Source: Brassica napus | Lineage: Eukaryota; Streptophyta; Magnoliopsida; Brassicales; Brassicaceae | NCBI RefSeq assembly: GCF_020379485.1 | Contig: NC_063447.1 | Location: forward strand, 54,363,452 to 54,427,451 | Length of the DNA stretch: 64,000 bases | Direction: 5' to 3' | Shown here: positions 46,003 through 58,289 of the stretch, piece by piece | How the letters are laid out: each line of letters opens with the position of its first letter | How positions within the stretch are numbered: position 1 is the stretch's first letter | Notes under the pieces: model-generated | Databases searched by the model: none | What the model saw: the letters and a program-made list of their open reading frames with translations, nothing else | Told to the model about the DNA's origin: nothing | Program-made: the position numbers and the translations under genes

Positions 46003-47422
46003 CTAGATTTTGATCCGCGCTTGTAAAGCGCAGATTTTTTAGATTATATTATAATACAAAGTTTTATTATATCAAAAATATAATTTTTAACAGTTATATA
46101 ATCTACGAATTAGTTTATTTGAAATTTTATATGTACAATTTTACGTAAGTTTATTTTAGGCATGATAATTATATCCGGATAAAAAAAACAAACCGAACCG
46201 ACCCGAAAATATAAGTGTAGTTAGGTCCAGAGAAGATAACCTATTGAGTTTTTTTTGGACCCGCATGTCTTTGTTTGAGTCCGGATCCTACCCTAGATCT
46301 GATCATAAATATGTTGTGTTTATTAGGTATATTTGGATATTTCAAATATATTTCCTGTAATATGGACATTTTTTTTAAGTTTTTGGTTTACGATTATAGT
46401 TTTTGATTTCAGGTAAATTTTCAAATTAAAAAATTGCGTATTTTTCATTTCATCATCTCAGACTTTGAATAAGATTTTGAATTTTTAGGTATTTGAATTT
46501 TTTTGGGTATTTGTTTGGAGTTTCGAATATTTTTCAAGTTTTTTAGATATTTTGATTTTTTTAAGATCCTAAATACCCGAACATATGTAGATCCATTACG
46601 TCCATATCAAGTCCAACAACCTTTTGATATAAATTTTTAACGTTATTGTACAAAAACATGGTTGATGAAAGATTTTTCTGAGTAAATGTATCATAAGGAA
46701 TAATATTAGGATATGTTAAAAATATTTAAAATTTTGTATGGTTAGAATGACTAATGGTATCACCAAAAAAAAATAGTTATACATAACTCCAACAACTTTT
46801 TTATATTAGATTTTTTAAGGCTATTTCTCCTTTAATAATATTGATTCGTTTTTAAGTGAAAAGTATAAAAAAATATAATATCTAAACCAATAATTTTCAA
46901 AATCGTGAATAATCAATACTGATATCGTGAAGTCGGGTTAACTTTAAGAGAATCAATGAATTTCTACATTTTTGTGAAGGTAACATGAATATTCAGAAAA
47001 CTCATTTTTAGATATGAAAATATCTATCAAACCTTAGACGGTTGAAAGTTTACTATATGATATGAGATTTTAGTGGGAAAGTTTATATATTATATGATTA
47101 CTTTATTATAAAAGAAAGAGGAAGTTAGAATGTACACATATATGTTGTGTAACTTCTCTTGCTTTAAATCATATATTATATGATAAAAGTGATAATATAA
47201 AACATTAGTTTCAATGATTTTACGATTAAAAATCAAAATGGTAAATATAGTAATAGTAGTGAATAAATAAAAAAATTGAATAAATTATTGTTAGAGAAAT
47301 ATATGGTAACATATTGTTAGTCTAAATTTAAGGTAATACTAAAAAATAATGAAATAAATGAAAAGGTCCAAACAATTTTTAAAGTAGATTTATTAAAACT
47401 TCTTCCTTTTTAATAGTATTGA
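46003..47422 (-). mobile_element. Non-autonomous Helitron with empty site in sister repeats
   Basis: 1420 bp, minus orientation. The 3' end is at the left: A|CTAGATTTTGATCC then hairpin GCGCTT-GTA-AAGCGC (46017-46031). The 5' end is at the right: TAGTATTGA|T. Array sisters show the uninterrupted site ACTATACA|TTATTATACACATC, so insertion was between A46002 and T47423. No Rep/Hel gene. Confidence 0.93.
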
Positions 47423-47757
47423 TTATTATACACATCAGTGTTTCAACCATGTTCCAAAACGTGTTCTTTGTGGCCGATTAAATCCCGGCGAGACTCTATT
47501 CGACGGTTGGCCAAAGCGATCTTGTCATATGCAGTCACACTATTGGTTACGACAATTGTTTCTTTTTGAGTTTTGAGAGTATAAAACGATATATTAGATG
47601 ATATATTATGAGTTAAAACATAAAAAGATGTAATTTCGATGAATTACGTGAAAATATCTTTATTACCGCTATGGAAATTACAGTAGACATCGTAAAATTT
47701 AGAGAAAATTATTAGGGATGACGAAGCGAATTGACCATGTTACCCTACATGAAAAGA
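47423..47757. repeat. Array unit remainder right of Helitron
   Basis: Resumes TTATTATACACATCAGTG and runs to CATGTTACCCTACAT, then passes into the tail segment. Confidence 0.85.
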
Positions 47758-48293
47758 AATATTTTTTTTCGAAGAAATACGAATATTTGATATCTTAACA
47801 AAAACTAGATTTATATTAAATAAATTTAATTATAGATTGTATAAGAAGCTACAATTTTATGAATTATCAATACAATTAAAATATAAACAATTTTTATCTA
47901 CTTACAAATAGTCTAGGTTGAACCATTCCATTTAACTACATTTCCTATTATTTACAATTAAATCTAACTTAATTCTTATTAAATATACATATTTCCTAAA
48001 ATTAAGGAATTAATTAAATAATCAATTATTTTTGAAACTAATTAATTCAATTCATATGAATACTAAAATATAAGTAACTAATATTTACGGGTTTTTCATG
48101 ATATACTAGAATGTTAAATACTAAAATTTAAGTAACTAATCTTTTCAGGTGTATTAAATAGTATATGCCAAATTCAGTTATGTAGTTATCAGAAAATGGT
48201 GGGTCTATTAGGACTAAAATCAATTTTACTATTGTGCTTAATAATTTGATAGGATAAGGTATATATTTAATATATATCTAATTTAAGTAGAAA
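47758..48293. repeat. Array-flanking tail segment, copy 3 (left part)
   Basis: Matches 37300-37845 and ends AATTTAAGTAGAAA at a Helitron insertion. The continuation is at 51549-51640. Confidence 0.8.
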
Positions 48294-48587
48294 CTAGACT
48301 TTAACCCGTGCATCCGCCCGGGTGTTTTTTGGTTTGTAATGTCAAATATTTATTATTGTTTAGCAATTTGTTATAAATTTGTATATGTGTGAATAATTTG
48401 TGATCTTGATAATAGTGTATTCTATGTTGATTAAAAATTGAAGTGGTAATTTACATTAGTTATTGGATGTTTGTTTACATCATTAGGTTTGTATATATAA
48501 GTATAAAACCAATTAGAATAAATATTATTATGTTTTTATTCATTAAACTGTATTGGAAAATTAATTGTAAAGTGTGATTAGCAAGTT

Positions 48588-50730
48588 TATACTCCATCCA
48601 TTTCATAAAGTTACATATTCTATAGAAAGAAAACTGTTTCAAAAAGATCAATTTTTTACATTTTTAATCCATGTTTTATTAACTAACTAGATTTGGACCC
48701 GTGCGTTACAACGGGCTTTGTTTGATATTTTAATTTAATAAAGAATATTTCAAAAAATCATTTTGTTATAGTTTTAAGATTGTTTTTCCATATGCTATGT
48801 AAGATTTATTTTATAATTAAGATTCGTTTTGACACATAAGTTTCAGTTAATATTTGTTTTTTATAATCATTGTGCATAGACGAACTATTATCATCTTTGT
48901 ACTTAGAGTTAGAAAAAACATTCATACCTAAAACAAAATTGGAAGTTACATCAGCCAAGAAGCAATGACAACATTATACACTTTCTTATGTACTAATTTA
49001 ATGTTTTATTAAACTTATCCAATGTTAAATAATTTTTTTGATTCATTATTTATTAATGATATATTTTCATAATAACATTTAACAAAATAATTAGAAAATA
49101 CTACATAATAAAACTAAAAAATGTAATAAGATAACAATGAAGCTTGATTTGTTTTTGACTAAACATATGTACGGTTGACAATAATAATAATCAATTTTTA
49201 TGAGCAAACATGAATATATATATATATATATATATCAAACATATGTTTGATTTTTAGTATAACCAAACACATAAATACCAATCATGACAACATCCTAATT
49301 TTTTTTGTTAATTTAATAGCTTTAGCATCATACTTGTCATCAATTTTTTTCCGAAAACTATTATGAAATAGGTAATTTTATTTTTGTTAGGTTTTTTTTT
49401 TAAAAAAGGAAAAATCATATTTTAAAATCTCCTTTATATTTACGATTAAAAAAGAAAAAATATTATTAAATACTTTTTTAGAATTTTGTTTATAATTTTA
49501 AAAAAGGAAAAGTATTATCATATAGTAAAATTTTAAAATTATCTTATATTTAGAATTTCAGAAAAATTGCTATCAAATAATTATTTCTAGTTACTATAAA
49601 AGAATTTTAAAATTATGATTTTTACAATTCATCAATTCTATGTTTCACTTGGTTTTTAATTAAATAAGTTTTAGTATCATGTTTATCATCAAATGTTCTC
49701 TTAAAATATTTTAATAAAAAAATTATGTTTGGTTAATTATATATTGTGTCTTATATGAACAAACATATATTCATTTATTCACACATACTTACGTAAGAAA
49801 AAAACATCATAATTAAAAAAAACTTATGTTAGCATCATAAGATGTAATTAGGATAATAAAAATTTTAATTGTTTCAAAAAATTAAAAGAAAATACTCAGA
49901 TAATATTTTTCTTGTAAATACAATTGTTTTTTTGAAAATTATATGAGGAATCTTAAACCAAAATATAGATGTGAAAATAATAGTTATTTTTGTTTATATT
50001 TTCTTAGCATACAATTATCCGTTAAAAGGAAAGCTTTTAAAAAGGAATATCACTTATTTAATAGTTAGTTTTTTCTATTTGATTTTTATTAAATAATTCT
50101 TTGTACTTGTAGGATTTTATAATTCGTTTTTATTTAAGATTGTATTTTAAAAAAAAACAAAATCACTTATAATTCTTTAAAAAAAACGAAAAACTATACA
50201 AAATATTTTTTAAAAAATTACTTTCAAATTGCTTTTTACAATTATTCTTTTTTTATAAAATTTAAAAAAATTAAAATTGCTATCAAATTTTAAAAGAATA
50301 TAAAAGAACCATAATTGTAAAAGACTATGTAATAGTAATTTTCCTTTTCTAAGCTCCTAAATAGAACAATAAAATATATTTTGTAATAGTTTTCCTTATC
50401 TAGTGTTAAAAAAAAAGTAATAATAATTTTCTTTTTAATTAAAATGTAATAATAATTTTCTTTTTTCTATTTTTTTTTTTAATCTAAAACAAAAGAGAAT
50501 TGTAACATATTTTTGACACATGTCACAATCTTAAAAAATTAATCAACACATGTCGCGATAATGTTAATTAGCAACTTTGAAAAAACAAGATTTATATAAT
50601 AAGATAGTAAATTTTTTAAACAAATAATTGTACTTATTAGATTTTTATTGACTTAAAATTAAGAAAAAAATGTTTTATTAAAATGTGTGAAAATCTAAAA
50701 TATGTAACATTTTGAAACGGATGTCGTATA
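48588..50730. mobile_element. MITE split by a nested Helitron
   Basis: The left arm TATACTCCATCCATTTCATA (48588 on) is complementary to the right arm ending near 50730 (TTTTGAAACGGATGTCGTATA). Arm length is at least 35 bp with mismatches. The CCATCCGTTTCAAAATGTTA-type end is a common plant MITE end. The halves total roughly 190 bp without the nested Helitron. Confidence 0.78.
48687..50642 (-). mobile_element. Nested Helitron inside the MITE
   Basis: A|CTAGATTTGGACCCGTGCG with stem CCCGT/ACGGG at the left. The right end GTACTTATTAGA|T reads as minus-strand 5' TCTAATAAGTAC. Flanking MITE halves are otherwise continuous (AACTAA ... TTTTTATTGAC). 1956 bp, AT-rich, no ORF. Confidence 0.82.
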
Positions 50731-51548
50731 TTATTGTTATTAATATGTAGCTTTAATTTAGGGATTTGTTCTGTTAAGATAGTCAATGAGTTTAGGACTC
50801 TCAAACGTTTTACTTTTAGCATATCGATAGAAAATCTGATATTCTTGTTTTAATGCTTTGTCAAACTAAATCGTTAGGAAATCTATAGTCATTTATTTTT
50901 CTGTTTGTAAAAGATAAATTTCAAAACATATTTATTTACAATTATTATATACTAAACCAAATGAATTTAAATTTTATCTTATTCATGTTACACATATATT
51001 CCGGTTTAATGATGTTCTAGTACATTAAAATTACTACAGTTATGCTATAGTTCTAGTTTTTATTGTTAATTCAGTTAGATGTTGGAACTTGATTAAAAAA
51101 TATTGGTTTATTAATATATAAATCAATTTATGCATATATTGAGATCAGTATGATACTTGCACTGCTCGACATTCCGGTTTACTTATGTTTTCGTTAATTA
51201 AATTTCGAGGTTATGCAATAGTGCTGGTTTTTAATGTTAATTCAATTTAGATGTTGGCACTTGATTAAACAATATTGGTTTACTAATATATATAACCCAG
51301 TTTATGCATAACTGAGATTGTAGTGCCACGAAAGATCAAACCCATTTATGGTTTGATAAATAGAAATACAAATGAAATTATTGTGTAATCAAATCTTAAT
51401 GGCCTTGTTATTCGGTTTTGTAAAATGGCATGAAAGCCTAACAATATAATTAGTTAAGTTGTAGAGATAATATCAGTGGTAAATGTTGTAAATACTAAGA
51501 TGAAGTAAGGACAATTTTTTATTTGTACTTTAGTTTTAATAGATTAGA

Positions 51549-51898
51549 TAATTGAAATTCAAATAAATGTAATTATAAATTTTTATAAGTAGATTTTTAA
51601 TGTTTTTGCTTTAATACAACCCACCTTTTGTAAGAATGGGTCAATAATTTAATTAGTTTTAAAATATAATTATATATATATATATATATATCCAATTGTA
51701 ACAAAATATAAACTAAATATAATATAAACATAAAACATGACTAAAATCAATAAATTTAAATGTCTAAAATGATGAGATTAACTTTTAAATTTAAAATAAA
51801 CAAAAAAATCAAATCTTTTTAATAACATGTGAACAACAAAAGTATATATATAAACTAGTATATCTTTTTGTAAATAGAAATTACTAAATTATAATAGA
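51549..51898. repeat. Array-flanking tail segment, copy 3 (right part) and spacer
   Basis: 51549-51640 matches 37858-37950 (TTTTTGCTTTAATACAACCC). The rest is AT-rich spacer with a TA microsatellite near 51672-51692. Confidence 0.7.
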
Positions 51899-53855
51899 CG
51901 TATACGAGTCATTGATGTTCAAATCTATTTATCTTTTAGTACGCATCCTCTCAAATATTGATCCATACAAGGTAAAAAGTTAGTTTGACAAAATATCTGT
52001 ATAGCTAACTTTTGTAAAATTGGAACATCATATTCATAATATATCCACATTTATCTAAACATTAATGAATATATTAGGATACTTTAAATATAGCAACTTA
52101 AGTCAAATTGGATTACATATAGGATCACATGTCGGTTTAACCGGTAGCTGGTTCCAACGTTTAATCGGTTTTTGCGGGTTTTGTAAGATTTTTAAATAAC
52201 GAGTTTTTCTTGACCTAACCAGATTACATATCGGATCACCAAGTTTGCCTGGTTAACCAGTGGTCCGGATCCGGGTTAGATGTCAAAACACTAAATATAA
52301 CGCTTCATTTGTAACATTTAAACTAGATTTCCACCCGCACAACCGTGTGGGTATATATTTTCATATTTATATATATAGATATTTGTTTTACATAATTATT
52401 ATATATTTTTAATGTTACTCATATATTTAAATGTTTGTATAATTATGCCAAATATAATAATTTTATAGTTTTCATGTTATAAATTAAAATCATCACATAT
52501 ATATGTTGCTTATTATATATTGTCTTATTGAATTTGCGTTTAATTACTAAACTAAAATTTTTAATGCATGAAACAACATATATGAAAACAATTTTGTATT
52601 TAATTTATTATAATCATGATCCGTAATTCAAATCACTAGATTTTTTTAGTAAATTTTTAATGTTTATTAATTTTATATAATAAATTACTGTATATTAAAG
52701 TTTAAGATAAGTTAATTTTTATACATGTATTATATAGTTTACTAATATTAACCCGTTCTACCAACATATTATATTTTTAGCATAAATATTTTATATTTAT
52801 GAAAATAAAATATGTTAACTTATCAATTTAAAATAAATTTATCATATTTTTTTCAATATAAAATTTTTATTTTAAAATGATAGATATTATTATAAAATTG
52901 ATAAAATAGGATATAATTTTATTCTTTTAGTAACATTTCATTACTAATTACAAAATTAGTTGAAAATATTTATATTCAATTTATGACAATAAAGATCTTA
53001 TTATAATCTTTTTCAAGAGATTTGTTAGAATTTGTTTTTTAAAATTAAAAGATAATATGATTAAAGTAGTTAAAAATATTATGTATATTAGGATTAGTGA
53101 TATACATTTAATATAAAATTTAAATGATGGTCCAAATAAAAATATCACTCATCAAAAATCATGATTTTTATTTTATTAGAAAACAGATTTGAAAAAAATA
53201 AAATAAAATAAATATTTATTTCTAACAAAATATTTAAAAATTATTAGTAAATGTATTTGTGAAATTAATTAATTTCATTTTATTTAAATTTTCGTTTATA
53301 AACCAAAACTATATTCAATTTTAATTTCTAATTATATTTTATGATAATTTAAATTAAAACTAACTAATTTTTGAAAGTAAATTTAAAAAGATTCTAAGAA
53401 GATTTTAAAAAGATTTTGTTAGAACATTTTAAATATATTCATTTGTATTTCAAATAAAAAGATAAAAATATTAAAAGATATAATAATGAACTTCTGTAAA
53501 ATATGATATTTTCTAGGAATGGTCCAAACTAAAAAAATCACTCATGAAAAGAAGTCATGACTTCTGTTTTAATATATAAGATGTAGATACACAATTCCTC
53601 TTAGTCGAGAGACTGGCGTTCCTCGAGAACAGAACCAGACAGACTAGCAACACATTCACAGACCCTCCTCCGCTCAGCCCCTCCTATGGATCCGCTGATT
53701 GCTGCCTGGGATTCCTCCTTCCCCGCCTTACTACTGACTTAAAAATATATATTGATATTAAAGCCCATAAAAGAAAAGTGCAAGAGAATACAGTGAGGTC
53801 CACATTAACCCAAATGTTTACAAAAGATCAATACAATATAATATGCTTGACATTT
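51899..53855. repeat. Direct repeat R, copy 1 (with Helitron)
   Basis: Matches 57259-57955 once the Helitron is removed: CGTATACGAGTCATTGATG, TTGATCCATACAAG, GGTTTAACCGGTAGCTGGTTCCA, GACAGGCGTTCCTCGAGAAC-like, GTGAGGTCCACATTAACCCA. It is cut at its right end by the CACTA element. Confidence 0.9.
52323..53581 (-). mobile_element. Helitron in repeat R with paralogous empty site
   Basis: 1259 bp. The left end A|CTAGATTTCCACCC has stem ACCCGCAC/GTGTGGGT (one G.T pair). The right end TTTTAATATATAAGA|T reads as minus-strand 5' TCTTATATATTAAAACAGAA. The other R copy keeps ATTTAAA|TGTAGATACACAAT at 57680-57700, an exact empty site. No coding content. Confidence 0.95.
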
Positions 53856-54415
53856 CACTACAAGAAGACATATTTTTTACGAGGACAGTATTCGAGGCTA
53901 ATTCGTCGTAAACGGGGTGTTACGACGAATTAACCTCGAAAAACATTTTGTTGTTAAACGTCCGTCGTGACGGAGGTTTCACGACGGACGTTTCGTCGTA
54001 AAGGTATTGTTACGTTTACGATGAAATAAATTCCTCGTAAAGCAAAAGGAAAGGTTTCATCGTAAACGACATGTAACGCTTCATGGTAAAGCCCACGTAA
54101 TGCTTTTGATGTAGCACACGTAAACGAATTCGTTGTAAAGCCCACGTAAACGTTTCGATGTAAAACCCTCGTAAAAGTTTCGATGTTAATCACTCGTAAA
54201 CTTTCGATGTAAACTCCATGTAATGTTTACAAGGAGTTTACAATGATTCTTATTATATTATATATAATAAATTTATATTTATATTAAATATTCGAAATTT
54301 AGAATATTTTAAATTTTAAAACGAAATATGAAAATGAAAAACATATTTTAAAAAAGTATTTAAAAGTCATACAATAATATTTAAATTCATAATACAAACC
54401 GAAATATAAAAAAAA

Positions 54416-56031
54416 CTACATATTTTCGAAGTAGTCGGTGGGGTTGCTCGCTGTTGACGGTTTGGATCAGACTCTTCGGGATCCCGTACTGGCAACCCAA
54501 GAGCGGCTCGTCTCTCACTCAACATTCTCTGCATAGTCGGGTTTCCCACCGCCATCACATCTAGCAGATCCTCAAAAGAGTCTAAACGAACCTGCTGGAT
54601 ATCCATTCGAGCTTTCATCTGAGAATTCTCTTCATCCCGTCTCGAAGTGTATGACGAAGTTGCCCTTGCAACTTCGTTAACAGAGCCAATGCCGACTGTC
54701 CGTCCCTTCTTTTTAGAAGCCACCTATTAAATTAAAACATATATTAATATAGTTAATTATGTTAAAATATTAAAATTAATGTAAACAAAAATTTTAAGTT
54801 GTACCTCTTCGAAGATTTTGTCGACCTCTTCGGTGGTCAATGTGACGGATAATCCATCGGGAGACTGCTGGGTTAGTTGCATATTTTGTTCTTCAATCTG
54901 AGCAGCCACTGCATGGAAGGGTTTCTCAGATGCAGAATCCAAAAAAACTCCATTGGATGTGGCGAGTCATCTTGAATAGCTCAGACAGAGATGGTAAGAC
55001 TCCCGTCTTCTCTAACTACACAAAAAAAAATATTAAAATCTAAATTAATTGAAAATTTTAAAATAAATATTAAAAACAAAACTTACAGCTTCTACACGGA
55101 TTCCTGCATGAGGTTTTTGTACGGTTCTGTGAACCATGGGCAAATGACCATCTTTATCCTTCGTTCTTCGAGAAGCAGAGCACGAATTGGCCTTATCGAA
55201 GAGGGTAGCTTCCAATAGGCGATGTGGCCATCCCACACATCCGTCGTGAGTTCAGTGGGCTTTTCCTCATACCTGTAGATCTCCCACTTGTCCTTCCAAT
55301 CGGAGAGAGTGTTGCAAAGGCGGGTCTTTGCCTTTGCAATGAATTCCCTCTTCACCCTCTCGGTGATTCCCAAAGACCAATGCCACTTTTGCTGAAACAT
55401 AAAAATTTTGAAGAAATTACAATTAATAATAAATATTTTAAAATAAAAAGTAATATTTAAAAGTGAAAATTTAATTAAATTTAAAAATCTTACCGCAAAA
55501 CATTTAAAACAAGTGGTCTTAACGTGATCTGGTGTCATGCTCCAGTTCAGATATGCGCCATCGTAGTAACCCTTCATCGTCTCTGAAACGCTCCGGCTAA
55601 CACGGTTGTTAGCCCCAAACCTGAAACAAAAAACAATTTAATTGTTAGAAAATAAAAATAATTTAAATTTTAATGTAATAAAAATTAATAACTTACCAAA
55701 AATTTTCTGGCGGTCTATCAGGGTCTAGAACTTCCAAACCCTCCTGTCCAGGATGGACAAAAAAATCCTCCTCCGTATATCTCGCGTTTGGTGCATATGA
55801 AGGCATACGCAAGTCTGGATGAACTGCACTTGCTGGGGCAGGCTGAGGTGCAGCCGCTGGAGGAGGAGGTGGAGGCATCTGCGGTGGAGGAGGAGGACTC
55901 CAAGAAACTCTCTGAGAAGTCTGAGAGTCTGGAACTGCATCGGAAGATGATGGACCGGAAGAAGATGCTCCGGAACTATCGCCAAGCAACTGAGAATAAG
56001 TAGGTGCTGCTGGTTTCCTCCTAGGAGCCAT
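54416..56031 (-). pseudogene. Ptta/En/Spm-family plant transposase-associated gene, frameshifted
   Basis: Five exons with good borders: 56031-55697, 55620-55494, 55391-55087, about 55007-54805, 54723-54416. Exon 1 encodes a Pro-rich N-terminus (MAPRRKPAAPTYSQLLG). The central part has NWSMTPDHVK, WHWSLGITERVKREF and the basic NSCSASRRTKDKDG block. The end is Arg/Glu-rich. Three frameshifts are evident: between the DVWDGHIAYWK and NSCSASRR segments, before DSASEKPFHAVAAQ, and before the final FENM-stop. Members of this family (PF03004-like) accompany CACTA elements. The predicted functional product is not made here. Confidence 0.85.
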
Positions 56032-56264
56032 CTAAAAAAAAATTAAAATAAATTTAATCAATTACGATATAATTAAAATATTATTCTGTCACCTAACTAA
56101 TCATCTAAACTATTATTCCGTCACCTAACTAATCACCTAAACTAATTACATAACTAACCACCTAAACTAACTAACTAAAAAAAAGAGAGAGAGGGGTTTA
56201 CCTTAGAGGGAAAGAGCAAAGGAGTTTGGGGCCTCGATCTGCGGCGTCTCAATATATAGAGAAA

Positions 56265-56470
56265 GGCATTCGTCGTAAACTCCACGTAATGTTACGACGA
56301 AGTTATCAGACCCGTGTTTTTTCATTTACGATGAAGTTACCAGGCGTGTCTTTTTTCATTTATGACAAAATTACGAGGAATCGATTTAGGACGAAGTTAC
56401 CAGGCTTGTCTTGTTTCATTTACGACGAAGTTACCAGTCCCGTGTTATTTTTACAAGGACTTTACTACGC
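56265..56470. repeat. Internal TTACGACGA-type repeat block of the CACTA element
   Basis: Repeated blocks of the kind TTTTTTCATTTACGA(T/C)GAAGTTACCAGGC occur about four times, sharing the CGTCGTAA core with the left subterminal zone. Confidence 0.7.
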
Positions 56471-56719
56471 TTAACCCTAAACCCCGAGAATGAATTCCCT
56501 AAACCCCAAAGTCACATATCATCTTACATCATCATCTTCTTCTTTACTTTTTCATACTCTTTCTCCAACTTAAACCCTAAAACTCCAAATAATTTTTTAA
56601 AATCTAAAGAAATACATATTATGTAAAACAACATTTGTTGCACATACATTAAAATGATATAAAAACAATATTTCCTTCAACAAACATTACAATAGAGAAA
56701 TACAACATTTGTTACATAT

Positions 56720-56795
56720 ATTACATCACTCTAAATCGTTTTCGTTCTCATCAATATTACATCACTCTAAATCGTTTTCGTTCTCATCAATATCA
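56720..56795. repeat. 37-bp tandem duplication over the TNPD stop
   Basis: ATTACATCACTCTAAATCG...CATCAATAT occurs twice in succession and duplicates the codons around the transposase stop. Confidence 0.85.
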
Positions 56796-57265
56796 GTACA
56801 ATCATCATCGTCGCTTCCCTCAAACTCGTCTGCACGTGCTTCATCTGTCGCATCTTCGGGAAGATCATCATATTGAAAGTTTTCCAGGTCGATCAATAGG
56901 ATTTCATCAGTTTGTTGTTCAGGTAGCTAAACTTCCGTGATAGCGTCTTCTTCTTGAAAAGGCGGTTCTTCTCCAGCGACAATGCGTCCATGAGGTGTAA
57001 TTTTGATAGCAGTTAACCAGTTTATCCCGGAAGTTCGAAAGCGAGGATAAGGAAGGAAGCTAACTTGGTCGCCTTGTGAAGCTAAAATGAAAGGATCAAA
57101 TTTGTTGTATCTTCTCCCAAAATTGACATCCACAACACCAAATTTGTTTTACCGAATCCCTCGGTTCACAACAGGATCGAACCATTCACATTTGAAGAGG
57201 ACGCATTTTAGCTTAAATAACCCCAGAAATTCCACTTCAATAATCTCATGTAAGATCCCGTATAC
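56762..57265 (-). pseudogene. CACTA TNPD-type transposase, C-terminal part, with stops
   Basis: Minus-strand reading gives FKCEWFDPVVNRGIR, then VDVNFGRRYNKFDPFILASQ, SFLPYPRFRTSGINW and an acidic tail ending NENDLE. This matches the C-terminus of plant CACTA transposases. Two in-frame stops (after GIR, TAA; and after DAITEV, TAG near 56929) break it. The N-terminal 3/4 is absent because the element is truncated at 57265. Confidence 0.85.
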
Positions 57266-57955
57266 GAGTCATTGATGCTCAAATCTATTTATCTTTTTAG
57301 TATGCATCCTCTCAAATATTGATCCATACAAGATAAAAAATCAGTTTGACAAAATATCTGTATAGCTAACTTTTGAAAAATTGGAACATCATATTCATAA
57401 TATATCCACATCTATCTAAACATTAATGAATATATTAGGATAATTTAAATATAGCAATTTAAGTGAAATTGGATTACATATTGGACCACATTTCGGTTTA
57501 ACCGGTAGCTGGTTCCAGCGTTTAAGCGGTTTTTGCGGGTTTTGTTAGATTTTTAAATAACTAGTTTTTCTTGACCTAACCAGATTACATATTGGATCAC
57601 CGGGTTTGCCGGTTTAACCATTGGTCCGGCTCCAGGTTAGATTTCAAAACACTAAATATAACGCATCATTTGTAACATTTAAATGTAGATACACAATCCC
57701 TCTCAGTTGAGAGACAGGCGTTCCTCGAGAACATGACCAGACAGACTAGCAACACATTCACAGACCCTCCTCTGCTCCGCCCCTCCTATGGGTCTGTGGA
57801 TTGCTGCCTGGGGTTCCTCCTTCCCCGCCTTACTACTGACTTAAAAATATATATTGATATTAAATCCCATAAAAGCAAAGTGCAAGAGAATACAGTGAGG
57901 TCCACATTAACCCAGATGTTCACAAAAGATCAATACAACATAATATGTTTGACAC
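57259..57955. repeat. Direct repeat R, copy 2 (Helitron-free)
   Basis: 697 bp collinear with 51899-52322 plus 53582-53855, with about 5% differences by eye. It extends beyond the CACTA point into GTATTATCCTTTG. An open frame of 108 codons at 57733-58059 crosses it without a recognisable domain. Confidence 0.9.
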
Positions 57956-58289
57956 TTGTATTATCCTTTGTTCAAAAACGCGGTCTGTGTGCCCGATTAA
58001 GCAGCCACCAAAGTGAATCTCACTGTTCCTTCTTAAGATCTATTTTATATATTCTTTAAACTATATAAAAGTCCTAAATTTACGTCCGATTAATCCTTTT
58101 ATAATCTCCTATTAATTGATTTGGCGCTAGGCCCTACCGACCGCACGAGTTACGTCTAGCATAATTACAAATAAGGTTGTATGTAATATGGGAAGGTATG
58201 GAGCACGTGGCAGAACAGATCTCTGCTTCACAATTTGTCTCCGTCTGCAGTCGACGATGTTCAACCACTGTCTTCATCATCTAGCAGTT
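57956..58289. other. Spacer before the Copia LTR
   Basis: TTCAAAAACGCGGTCTGTGTGCCCGATTA resembles the array-unit block CCAAAACG...GGCGGCCGATTA, a dispersed Brassicaceae repeat motif. No gene. Confidence 0.4.

Larger units (their letters stand above)
48294..51548 (-). mobile_element. Outer Helitron containing a MITE and a second Helitron
   Basis: The left end is A|CTAGACTTTAACCCG with stem ACCCG/CGGGT. The right end is AATAGATTAGA|T, giving minus-strand 5' TCTAATCTATTAAAACTAAA. Flanks rejoin to the uninterrupted tail sequence seen at 37845-37870. Net of the nested MITE and Helitron it is about 1.1 kb. It also holds a roughly 170-bp tandem duplication (about 51000-51170 and 51172-51320). Confidence 0.85.
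53856..57265 (-). mobile_element. Truncated CACTA (En/Spm-type) DNA transposon
   Basis: The left end is CACTACAAGAAGACATATTT, a standard CACTA terminus. It is followed by a subterminal zone to about 54240 dense in TTACGACGA/TCGTCGTAA motifs, the usual transposase-binding repeats. Inside are a broken Ptta/En/Spm-type gene (54416-56031) and the 3' part of a TNPD-type transposase (56762-57265), both minus strand. A second TTACGACG-rich zone lies at 56265-56460. The right end is missing: the element stops at 57265 at a CGTATAC overlap with repeat R copy 2. Confidence 0.88.

Noticed and set aside
53880..54230. Regular TTACGACGA motifs as a regulatory array or CRISPR
   Set aside because: They sit directly inside a CACTA terminus and are typical subterminal transposase-binding repeats.
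57733..58059. 108-codon frame in repeat R copy 2
   Set aside because: The sister copy at 53582-53855 lacks a clean equivalent frame and there is no recognisable domain.
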